Below, in pieces: positions 1 to 5,144 of a stretch of 5,253 bases of DNA. The stretch is from Firmicutes bacterium UBA4881. Its GTDB lineage: Bacteria > Bacillota > DTU065. The stretch covers positions 102,849 through 108,101 of the forward strand of contig DHDH01000028.1 in the NCBI GenBank assembly GCA_002399235.1. The letters run 5' to 3'. Under the pieces are notes generated by a model that made no database searches, had not been told where the DNA came from, and saw only the letters and a program-made list of their open reading frames with translations. Both the position numbers and the translations under genes were made by a program. How positions within the stretch are numbered: the stretch's first letter is position 1; each line of letters opens with the position of its first letter.

Positions 1-599
1 TCGTTAAAAGCTGTAAAACCGCCCTGTAAAATATAAGCTTCTAATGAAGTAGGATCTATAATACCTGCATTTTTCATAATCAAGCGTTTTTGCTTGCCAA
101 GGATTATCTCATTTCCCTTAGCAAAATTACTATTTCCTGGTTTATAAAAATCCCTTCCCCAGACATACTCCTCGGGCAAAATATCTTTTTCAAGATAAAG
201 ATCGATTATATCTGAGGCTTTTTCTACATTAACCCTAGAAAAGATAACCGTAGTTTTGCCTGGTTTTTTAACTCTAACTAGCACTTCTTCACTACAAAAA
301 CCCAAGCAACCTGTTTTTTTCACATAAGCTTGATAACCTCTTCGCTTCAGTTGTCTTTGAAAAAAATTATATACTTTCTGGGCACCTGCTGCTAAGCCAC
401 AACTCGCCATACCTATAGTGACATAAACAACATCTTCTGCTTCTTCGTTAACACATAACTTTTGTTTTTCCTTCTCTTGTTGGCAACTTTTACTGTCATG
501 GCAAAGAGGTCCAGTTTTGAGGCAAATAATAAAATCAACACAAGGGTGCTCGGGTGAATGAGTACAAAGATGGCAACAAGGTTCTAATAAACTTTTCAT
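1..599 (-). CDS. NuoF/HymB-like NADH-binding subunit of a hydrogenase or dehydrogenase complex, N-terminal part (cut by window edge)
   Basis: Only the first 199 codons are inside the window; the frame runs off position 1. The family oxidises or reduces NAD(P)(H) through FMN and Fe-S clusters and works in the cytoplasm as part of a soluble hydrogenase (HydABC/HndABCD type) or NAD-linked formate dehydrogenase. Residues 1-39 are a cysteine-rich segment (Cys 8, 9, 12, 20, 26, 33, 39). Residues 58-137 form a thioredoxin-like ferredoxin domain with Cys67 (SCGLAAGA) and Cys98/Cys102 (TGCLGFC). Residue 72, where NuoE-type domains carry the second cysteine, is Gly. The stretch QKRLIMKNAG (170-179) followed by IDP and QGG matches the linker just before the FMN/NADH-binding domain, which is not seen. 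The ATG follows the upstream gene's stop by 5 nt, with AGGGAG 8-9 nt ahead. The Fe-S/NADH subunit role is firm; the exact complex is inferred. Confidence 0.9.
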   Translation of the reverse strand, partial: MKSLLEPCCHLCTHSPEHPCVDFIICLKTGPLCHDSKSCQQEKEKQKLCVNEEAEDVVYVTIGMASCGLAAGAQKVYNFFQRQLKRRGYQAYVKKTGCLGFCSEEVLVRVKKPGKTTVIFSRVNVEKASDIIDLYLEKDILPEEYVWGRDFYKPGNSNFAKGNEIILGKQKRLIMKNAGIIDPTSLEAYILQGGFTAFN

Positions 600-604
600 C
601 TAAC

Positions 605-1108
605 TCACTCCCTAGCCTCATATTCTCTAAGTAAGCGAACAATATCCTTTGGTTGCAGTCTGCCATATATTGTGCCACCAAACCTTACTACTGGAGCTAA
701 TGCACAAGCTCCCAGGCAGGAAACAGTCTCTAAGGTAAAGAGTTTATCTTTACTAGTTTCACCTGCCCTAATACCTAATTCAGCTTCTAAGGTTCTTAAA
801 AGGTCGTTGCCACCTCGCACATAGCAACCAGCTCCAGTGCATACTTCGATATGTATCTTTCCTGGTGGTTCGAGACGAAATTGGTTATAAAAAGTGATAA
901 TACTATAGAGTTGACCTAATGGTACTTGCAGGTAGTAACTAACTATAGATAACATTGAGTTTGGTAAGTAACCGTATTTTGTTTGGATGGTTTGGAGGAG
1001 TGGAATTAAAGCTTTAGGCTTACCTAAAGGATAAGCCTCTAATATAGCTTTAAACTCTTGGTTAATTGTATCTAAGGGATTAGTTGAACAAAAACACTTT
1101 TTCTCCAT
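605..1108 (-). CDS. NuoE/HymA-like [2Fe-2S] subunit (24 kDa NADH dehydrogenase family)
   Basis: This 167-residue protein belongs to the thioredoxin-like [2Fe-2S] family that includes NuoE of complex I, HydC/HymA of bifurcating [FeFe] hydrogenases and HndA. It passes electrons to or from the NADH-binding subunit encoded next. The N-terminal helical region (about 12-80) carries the family pattern of a helix bundle followed by ITFYNQF (70-76). The ferredoxin domain holds the four cluster ligands: Cys90 and Cys95 in CTGAGCYVRG, and Cys131 and Cys135 in CLGACALAP. Length is normal for the family. The extreme N-terminus has two extra cysteines (Cys5, Cys7). The ATG is preceded by GAAAGGAG with 7 nt spacing. 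The gene is followed after 5 nt by the NuoF-like gene, so the two should be cotranscribed and translated as an operon. Full complex I is unlikely to be meant, because the partner has an N-terminal ferredoxin extension typical of hydrogenase-type subunits; that choice is inference. Confidence 0.93.
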   Translation of the reverse strand: MEKKCFCSTNPLDTINQEFKAILEAYPLGKPKALIPLLQTIQTKYGYLPNSMLSIVSYYLQVPLGQLYSIITFYNQFRLEPPGKIHIEVCTGAGCYVRGGNDLLRTLEAELGIRAGETSKDKLFTLETVSCLGACALAPVVRFGGTIYGRLQPKDIVRLLREYEARE

Positions 1109-1129
1109 ATTAGCACTCCTTTCACCATC

Positions 1130-1143
1130 TAATATCCATATTA
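1130..1143. promoter_or_regulatory. Small perfect palindrome ahead of the nuoE-like gene (possible operator)
   Basis: On the minus strand the arms TAATAT and ATATTA flank a GG centre, 22 nt upstream of the nuoE-like ATG. The position overlaps the predicted -10 region of that gene, as an operator would. The arms are pure A/T, so chance is a real alternative, and the sequence does not match the Rex consensus I know. Confidence 0.3.
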
Positions 1144-1160
1144 CGTTTTCTTAAATGCAA
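1131..1160 (-). promoter_or_regulatory. Weak candidate promoter of the nuoE/nuoF-like operon
   Basis: TTGCAT at 1160-1155 and GATATT at 1136-1131 are separated by 18 nt. They match the sigma-A consensus at 3 of 6 and 4 of 6 positions. A separate promoter is expected because the tRNA terminator lies just upstream. The match is poor, and start sites elsewhere in 1109-1212 are possible. Nothing else stands out in that stretch: no further gene, and no riboswitch that I recognise. Confidence 0.3.
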
Positions 1161-1212
1161 AGAGAGCCACTTATTGATTTCGCATCTAAATAAATAAGAC
1201 CTTTTTTGACAT

Positions 1213-1237
1213 AAAAAAAACGCCCCTTAAAGGACGT
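1213..1237 (-). terminator. Rho-independent terminator after tRNA-Pro
   Basis: On the minus strand the stem ACGTCCT/GGGGCGT (7 bp including two G-T pairs) closes a TTAA loop and is followed at once by eight T residues. It begins 9 nt after the tRNA CCA end, so it should end the tRNA transcript and any readthrough from thrB. Eight T residues also precede the stem. On the plus strand both flanks are A-runs, so it would not terminate plus-strand transcription. Confidence 0.92.
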
Positions 1238-1245
1238 AAAAAAAA

Positions 1246-1323
1246 TGGTCGGGCTGACTGGATTCGAACCAGCGACCTCATCCACCCCAAGGATGCGCGC
1301 TAGCCAAGCTGCGCTACAGCCCG
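1246..1323 (-). tRNA. tRNA-Pro (anticodon GGG), CCA end encoded
   Basis: The whole cloverleaf can be drawn. The acceptor stem is CGGGCTG/CAGCCCG with discriminator A and an encoded CCA at 1248-1246. The D stem is GCGC/GCGC with a 10-nt loop. The anticodon stem CATCC/GGATG holds the loop TTGGGGT, whose positions 34-36 (1288-1286) read GGG. The variable loop is AGGTC. The T stem GCTGG/CCAGT, with one G-T pair, holds loop TTCGAAT. The C1-G72 pair, A73 and G37 are all proline identity features. GGG reads CCC and CCU codons, so a UGG isoacceptor must be encoded elsewhere. A 70-codon minus-strand frame covering this gene is a shadow. The gene has its own promoter and terminator. Confidence 0.98.
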
Positions 1324-1328
1324 ACTTG

Positions 1329-1345
1329 GCGAGGTTTGCCCTCGC
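1329..1345 (-). other. Hairpin in the 5' leader of the tRNA-Pro precursor
   Basis: GCGAGG and CCTCGC form a perfect 6-bp stem around a GCAAA loop. It ends 5 nt before the mature 5' end of the tRNA and lies just after the predicted transcription start. There is no T-run, so it is not a terminator. It may shape the precursor near the RNase P cut; that role is inferred from position only. Confidence 0.55.
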
Positions 1346-1353
1346 ACAGATAT

Positions 1354-1381
1354 ATTCTAACACAAACCCTTATAAATGCAA
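1354..1381 (-). promoter_or_regulatory. Predicted sigma-A promoter for tRNA-Pro
   Basis: TTGCAT at 1381-1376 (3 of 6 matches) and TAGAAT at 1359-1354 (5 of 6) are 16 nt apart. Transcription would start near 1347, giving a leader of about 24 nt. I see no strong terminator between the thrB stop and this promoter; only a weak 5-bp stem without a T-run lies in 1382-1418. The tRNA may therefore also be reached by readthrough from the thr operon. Confidence 0.6.
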
Positions 1382-1418
1382 GAGGGAACTAGAAGTTTAA
1401 TAAGTCTGACTACAAAGA

Positions 1419-2273
1419 CTAGTTTGCCAATCTAACTCCCTGGGAACCTAGCTGAACCTGAACCACTTCGTTATTTAGAGACCAAGAGTTAGAAAGTTCC
1501 TTAGCATCGTTATAAGCATTCTTTTTGGCTAAATACAAAAGCGTTGGTCCAGAACCTGAAATGATCAATTTGCCACCTTTTTTACTAGCTAATTCTCGTA
1601 GTTCAAAAAAGCCAGGTATTAGTGTACCCCTATAAGGTTCATGTAGCTTATCTTCTAAAGAAGCTAGAAATAAGTCGCTGTCACCTCGCTCTAAAGCGAG
1701 AACTAGTTGAGCAAGATTAGCACTATTTCTAACTGCTACTTGGTGGTCTATTTGGTGGGGTAAAACAGCCCGAGCTTTTTTCGTTTCTAACTTAAAATCA
1801 GGAATTATAACACAAGCTTCCACCATAGGAGCTGGTAAACGCAATACTTGATCTTGATTAGATAAAACCACTCCACCAAACAAGGCGGGGGCTACATTGT
1901 CAGGATGGCCTTCTATAGCTATTGCTCGTCTTAATAGAGCTAATTTATCCTCAGGGCTACCTAACATTTCGTTAGCCAAGAAAAGTGCGCCAACAATAGC
2001 AGCAGATGAAGAACCTAGTCCTCTAGCAAACGGAATGCGATTTACAGCCTCAATCTTAAAAGGTTTTGTTTCCCCATGCTCTTTTAAAAAAGCTAACACG
2101 ATCTGAGCTATTAAATTCTCCTCGAAAGGCTTACCATCTAAGTAACCTGTTTCAATTAGCGAATATTCTTGATTAAATTCGCCTATTAGCTCGTTATCTA
2201 GATTCAAGCTTGCTCCCAGAAGATCGAAGCCTGGCCCCATATTTGCTGTTGTGGCAGGTACTAAGACTTTCAT
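1419..2273 (-). CDS. thrB: Homoserine kinase
   Basis: This 284-residue cytoplasmic enzyme phosphorylates L-homoserine with ATP, giving O-phosphohomoserine, the substrate of the neighbouring ThrC. It belongs to the GHMP kinase family. Motif 1 is VPATTANMGPGFDLLG (5-20). Motif 2, the ATP-phosphate loop, is PFARGLGSSSA (81-91). EGHPDNVAPA (121-130) lies in the substrate and ATP region. Motif 3 is SGSGPTLLYL (239-248). Length is slightly short but within the family range. The ATG overlaps the thrC stop in an ATGA arrangement, with GAGG 7 nt upstream inside thrC, so translation is probably coupled. It is the last gene of hom-thrC-thrB. No obvious terminator follows its TAG stop. Homoserine kinase fits better than mevalonate or other GHMP kinases because of both the motifs and the neighbours. 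Confidence 0.96.
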   Translation of the reverse strand: MKVLVPATTANMGPGFDLLGASLNLDNELIGEFNQEYSLIETGYLDGKPFEENLIAQIVLAFLKEHGETKPFKIEAVNRIPFARGLGSSSAAIVGALFLANEMLGSPEDKLALLRRAIAIEGHPDNVAPALFGGVVLSNQDQVLRLPAPMVEACVIIPDFKLETKKARAVLPHQIDHQVAVRNSANLAQLVLALERGDSDLFLASLEDKLHEPYRGTLIPGFFELRELASKKGGKLIISGSGPTLLYLAKKNAYNDAKELSNSWSLNNEVVQVQLGSQGVRLAN

Positions 2274-3313
2274 AGGACAACCTCTTCAATTGCTTTTAGG
2301 CTATTTTTAACATGATAAATGGCTGGTGCTTGCTTAATAGCGTTATCAGGATCTTTTAGGCCATGGCCTGTAAGTACCATAACCAGTTTTTTATTGGGTT
2401 CAAGATCCTTAGCATATTTTAAAAAGCCAGCTACAGAAGCTGCTGAAGCAGGTTCGCAAAAAACACCAACTGTTTTAGCGATTAGTCGATAAGCTGCTAA
2501 AATTTCTCCGTCGGTAACTTTTTCAATCCGACCTTGTGATTTATCTCTAGCGTTGACTGCTTTATCCCAGCTAGCAGGATTACCGATTCTAATTGCTGTA
2601 GCTACAGTTTCTGGGTTTTCAAAAACTCTATTTTCGACTATAGGTGCTGCGCCAGCTGCTTGGAAGCCCCACATTTTAGGTAACTTAGTAGAATGGCCAG
2701 CCTCTTTGTATTGGGTAAAACCTAACCAATAAGCACTAATATTACCTGCATTACCTACAGGAATCAAAAGATAATCAGGTGCATCACCTAGATCATCTAC
2801 TATCTCAAAAGCAGCTGTTTTTTGACCTTCCAGTCTATAAGGATTGATGGAGTTGACAAGCGCAATAGGATGTTTGGCACAAAGCTCGCGCACATAACGC
2901 AGACAATCATCGAAATTACCTTCTACAGCCACAACCTTGGCCCCATAGATCATGGATTGAGCTAATTTTCCTAAGGCGATATTTCCATCAGGGATTAATA
3001 CGACAGACTGCATCCCGGCTCTAGCAGCATAAGCCGCTGCAGAAGCCGAGGTATTACCAGTTGATGCACACATAACTACCTTCATGCCTTCGTAGTGGGC
3101 TCTGGTTACAGCCATAGTCATACCGCGATCCTTAAATGAGCCGGTTGGGTTTAGGCCTTCGTATTTAACATAGAGTTCACCTTGATAACCAGCAACTTTG
3201 GCTAGTTCTGGAACTGGTATTAAAGGAGTATTACCTTCTGATAATGAGATAATCTCCATGTCATCTTCCACAGGTAAATAACGGCGATAGCGATCAAGTA
3301 AGCCTTTGTACAT
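2270..3313 (-). CDS. thrC: Threonine synthase (PLP-dependent)
   Basis: The enzyme converts O-phosphohomoserine and water to threonine and phosphate. From the chosen ATG the protein has 347 residues, the usual size of the short bacterial type. The PLP lysine is Lys61 in NPTGSFKDRG. The Asn that contacts the PLP ring is in ASTGNTSAS (Asn87). The phosphate-binding loop is GNAGN (187-191). FCEPASAAS and TGHGLKDP near residues 285-322 are typical of the family. The frame continues upstream to a TTG at 3331, but that would overlap hom by 17 nt. The ATG at 3313 sits one base past the hom stop and has AAAGGGG with 6 nt spacing, so it is preferred. The gene overlaps thrB by 4 nt. Related fold-type II enzymes such as threonine dehydratase are less likely, given the motifs and the hom and thrB neighbours. 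Confidence 0.97.
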   Translation of the reverse strand: MYKGLLDRYRRYLPVEDDMEIISLSEGNTPLIPVPELAKVAGYQGELYVKYEGLNPTGSFKDRGMTMAVTRAHYEGMKVVMCASTGNTSASAAAYAARAGMQSVVLIPDGNIALGKLAQSMIYGAKVVAVEGNFDDCLRYVRELCAKHPIALVNSINPYRLEGQKTAAFEIVDDLGDAPDYLLIPVGNAGNISAYWLGFTQYKEAGHSTKLPKMWGFQAAGAAPIVENRVFENPETVATAIRIGNPASWDKAVNARDKSQGRIEKVTDGEILAAYRLIAKTVGVFCEPASAASVAGFLKYAKDLEPNKKLVMVLTGHGLKDPDNAIKQAPAIYHVKNSLKAIEEVVL

Positions 3314-3314
3314 T

Positions 3315-4604
3315 TTAATCCCCTTTCTCAACCCTAATTACATTTGCAATTTCGTGTACACAAGTTAGTTGGCTAATTGTTTTTAAACTACTAGCTAATG
3401 CACCTTGTTTAACTTCATGGGTAACAAAAACAAGTGGTACCTGGTCCTGGGCTCTACCCTCTTGAATAACGGAAGCTACGCTGACACCATTTCGGCCTAA
3501 TATCGCAGCTACGTCACCTAGAACACCCGGCCTATCCTCTACCATAAGACGAATATAAAAGCTCCCCGAGCTCTCTGTTATTGGTAAGGTTTTAGCAGAG
3601 CCAAACTTCCGCGGTAAGGCCTTGCCTGTACCAGCCATAATTTTAGCTACTGCAACAATATCTCCAATTACTGCACTAGCAGTGGGATAACGACCAGCAC
3701 CTCTACCATAAAACATTAATTCGCCAACTTCTTGGCTTTTTACAAAGACAGCATTAAAAACATCATTTACTGAAGCTAAGGGGTGATTAACTGGTATCAA
3801 GGTAGGGTGAACTCTAGCTTCAATACCAGCATTAGTTTTTTTGCCTATAGCTAAAAGTTTAATTGTATAACCAAAATCACGGGCAAAACGGATATCCATA
3901 GTATCAATTGAGCGAATGCCTTCACAATAAATATCCTTTAGATCAATATGATCATCAAAAGCTAAAGCAACGAGTATAGCTAGTTTATGCGCAGCATCCA
4001 AGCCATCTACATCAGCACTTGGATCTGCTTCAGCATAACCTAAAGCTTGTGCTTCTTGTAAAACATCATTAAAAGCTTTTCCTTCCTTGCTCATTTTAGT
4101 CAATATATAGTTAGTAGTTCCATTGATAATTCCCATAACACTACTAATATTATTACCAACTAATGATTCTGTAAGAGGAGCAATTAATGGAATACCGCCT
4201 GCAACACTAGCTTCATAATACAGGGGTACACTATTTTGTCTAGCTACCTCCAAAAGCTCGGAACCAAAATTGGCTAAAACTGCTTTATTAGCTGTAACCA
4301 CAGCTTTTTTTGCTTTTAAAGCTTCGATAATATATTCTTTTGCGGGATGCAGATCGCCCATTAGTTCAACTACGATTTGAATCTGGGGATCCTCTAATAT
4401 TGTCCTATATTCGTTAGCATAGATCTCTTGCTGAAGCTCAATATCTCTTTTTTTGCTAGGATCTTTAACAAGTACTCTTTTCAATTCTAGATCCATACCA
4501 CTTCTGCGAAAGATCAGAGCTCTATTTTGCGAAAGAATCTCTGCTACGCCTGTTCCTACTGTGCCAAGGCCTAATATTGCTACGCCGATTTTCCCTTCTC
4601 TCAA
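3315..4604 (-). CDS. hom: Homoserine dehydrogenase with C-terminal ACT domain
   Basis: The enzyme reduces L-aspartate 4-semialdehyde to L-homoserine with NAD(P)H, at the branch toward threonine and methionine. The 429-residue length is typical. The Rossmann domain opens with GLGTVGTG (12-19). The substrate region carries TANKAVLA (104-111), EASVAGGIPL (131-140) and GIINGTTNYIL (158-168). Asp203 and Lys207 in GLDAAHKLAI fit the catalytic Asp/Lys pair of the family. An ACT domain (about 349-427, starting SGSFYIRLMVEDRPGVLGD) is the usual site of threonine feedback inhibition; inhibition here is inferred. The start is TTG: no in-frame ATG or GTG lies between the upstream stop and Met37, and the protein must begin before residue 6 to keep the NAD-binding strand. 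The TTG has only a weak GAG 5 nt upstream. It overlaps the stop of a short frame that has a better ribosome site, suggesting coupling. First gene of hom-thrC-thrB. Confidence 0.96.
   Translation of the reverse strand: MREGKIGVAILGLGTVGTGVAEILSQNRALIFRRSGMDLELKRVLVKDPSKKRDIELQQEIYANEYRTILEDPQIQIVVELMGDLHPAKEYIIEALKAKKAVVTANKAVLANFGSELLEVARQNSVPLYYEASVAGGIPLIAPLTESLVGNNISSVMGIINGTTNYILTKMSKEGKAFNDVLQEAQALGYAEADPSADVDGLDAAHKLAILVALAFDDHIDLKDIYCEGIRSIDTMDIRFARDFGYTIKLLAIGKKTNAGIEARVHPTLIPVNHPLASVNDVFNAVFVKSQEVGELMFYGRGAGRYPTASAVIGDIVAVAKIMAGTGKALPRKFGSAKTLPITESSGSFYIRLMVEDRPGVLGDVAAILGRNGVSVASVIQEGRAQDQVPLVFVTHEVKQGALASSLKTISQLTCVHEIANVIRVEKGD
3320..3326 (-). promoter_or_regulatory. Ribosome binding site that fixes the thrC start
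   Basis: AAAGGGG lies in the last codons of hom, 6 nt before the ATG at 3313. It supports that ATG over the upstream in-frame TTG at 3331, which would place this site inside the coding region. Confidence 0.85.
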
Positions 4605-4633
4605 ATTATCTCGGCAGCTCCATTGAAGGGCAC
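4601..4633 (-). CDS. Putative 10-codon upstream frame overlapping the hom start
   Basis: A GTG-initiated frame would encode MPFNGAAEII and stop at TGA, with the TTGA overlap placing its stop on the hom TTG start. AAAGGTGG ends 8 nt before the GTG, a better ribosome site than hom itself has. The peptide has no Thr, Met or Ile run of the kind used in attenuators (two Ile only), and no terminator hairpin follows, so amino-acid attenuation is unlikely. It may serve to load ribosomes for hom. Chance is possible at this length. A one-base sequence error or a natural frame slip in the ATAATTTG stretch could also join it to hom as an N-terminal extension. Confidence 0.35.
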   Translation of the reverse strand: MPFNGAAEII

Positions 4634-4676
4634 TGCCTACACCACCTTTCCTCTTTCCTACTCCGATAAGATAGTT
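4605..4676 (-). promoter_or_regulatory. 5' leader of hom with potential secondary structure
   Basis: The leader runs from the predicted transcription start to the hom TTG. GGCAG (4637-4633) can pair with CTGCC (4617-4613), and TTATC (4669-4665) with GATAA (4610-4606), the latter right at the hom start. A purine-rich GAGGAAAGGTGG lies at 4653-4642. If only the GGCAG/CTGCC helix forms, this site is brought near the TTG; if the TTATC/GATAA helix forms, the start is partly masked. I do not see T-box features: there is no specifier stem and no terminator or antiterminator pair. Confidence 0.35.
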
Positions 4677-4682
4677 TTTCCT

Positions 4683-4711
4683 ATTCTACCACATTTAGCC
4701 GAGAAAGGTAA
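4683..4711 (-). promoter_or_regulatory. Predicted sigma-A promoter of the hom-thrC-thrB operon
   Basis: TAGAAT at 4688-4683 matches the -10 consensus at 5 of 6 positions and has an extended -10 (TGG directly upstream). TTACCT at 4711-4706 is a 3-of-6 match to the -35 with ideal 17-nt spacing. It lies between the HU terminator and hom, where a promoter is needed. Transcription should start near 4676. Confidence 0.65.
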
Positions 4712-4757
4712 CCGGAAAACATACTTAATCGAGAGTATACTTGCTCAGAAATTTGGT

Positions 4758-4787
4758 AAAAAAAGGCTGTCCCAAAAAAGGGACAGC
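4758..4787 (-). terminator. Rho-independent terminator of the HU gene
   Basis: On the minus strand GCTGTCCC and GGGACAGC form a perfect 8-bp stem with a six-T loop. After one C it runs into seven T residues. It begins 31 nt after the HU stop and separates HU from the thr operon. Confidence 0.95.
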
Positions 4788-4789
4788 TT

Positions 4790-4807
4790 CTATCTCACAA
4801 GAGATAG
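4790..4807 (-). repeat. Second hairpin between the HU stop and its terminator
   Basis: CTATCTC and GAGATAG form a perfect 7-bp stem around a TTGT loop, 11 nt after the HU stop and 2 nt before the terminator stem. It has no T-run, so it is not a terminator by itself. It may protect the HU mRNA 3' end or aid termination; this is inferred. Confidence 0.6.
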
Positions 4808-4818
4808 TTAGGAGAATG

Positions 4819-5094
4819 TTACTTCACGGCATCCTTAAGAGCTTTACCTGGTTTGAAAGCAGGTACATCTCTTGCAGGAATGTCAATAGCCTTGCCTGGT
4901 TCACGCGGGTTACGTCCTGTACGAGCTTCGCGATGTCTTACCTCAAATGTACCAAACCCGACTAGCTGAACCTTTTCTTTCTTTGCCAGAGATTCGGTAA
5001 TACTTTCCAGTACTGCTTCTAGAGCTTTCTCAGCATCTTTCTTGGTAAGACCAGCTTTTTCAGCAATACTAGCCACCAATTCTGCCTTGCCCAT
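4819..5094 (-). CDS. DNA-binding protein HU
   Basis: This 91-residue histone-like protein binds and bends DNA as a dimer and compacts the nucleoid. Residues 1-40 are the two N-terminal helices of the dimer core (MGKAELVASIAEKAG). GFGTFEVRHREARTGRNP (46-63) is the signature leading into the DNA-binding arm, with the conserved RNP whose Pro63 intercalates into DNA in known HU structures. PGKAIDIPA and FKPGKALKDAV complete the arm and C-terminal helix. The frame extends to a TTG at 5112, but the ATG at 5094 gives the standard HU length and has a perfect GGGAGGTG with 6 nt spacing. HU fits better than the IHF subunits because of length, signature and Gram-positive context. It is monocistronic: its terminator follows at once. 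A convincing promoter is not visible. Confidence 0.97.
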   Translation of the reverse strand: MGKAELVASIAEKAGLTKKDAEKALEAVLESITESLAKKEKVQLVGFGTFEVRHREARTGRNPREPGKAIDIPARDVPAFKPGKALKDAVK

Positions 5095-5100
5095 AAAATT

Positions 5101-5108
5101 CACCTCCC
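5101..5108 (-). promoter_or_regulatory. Ribosome binding site that fixes the HU start
   Basis: GGGAGGTG is nearly full-length complementary to the 16S rRNA tail and lies 6 nt before the ATG at 5094. The upstream in-frame TTG at 5112 would put this site inside the gene, so the longer form is unlikely. Confidence 0.93.
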
Positions 5109-5144
5109 GCAAAATCTGCCTAACCCCTCGGAACTCCCGTCCCT

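Noticed and set aside
1213..1245. Bidirectional terminator
   Set aside because: Both flanks are T-runs on the minus strand and A-runs on the plus strand, so only minus-strand transcription would terminate.
1151..1363. 70-codon minus-strand frame
   Set aside because: It runs across the complete tRNA-Pro gene, its leader hairpin and its terminator; the composition is imposed by those elements.
1897..2106. 69-codon plus-strand frame
   Set aside because: It lies wholly inside thrB on the opposite strand and resembles no family; it is a shadow of a conserved enzyme.
4605..4676. T-box or threonine attenuator ahead of hom
   Set aside because: The leader is only about 70 nt, lacks the conserved T-box sequence and any terminator hairpin with T-run, and the short frame has no Thr codons.
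4623..4965. Two plus-strand frames of 62 and 74 codons
   Set aside because: They cover the hom leader, the HU terminator hairpins and the antisense of HU. No plausible ribosome site or known protein pattern was seen.
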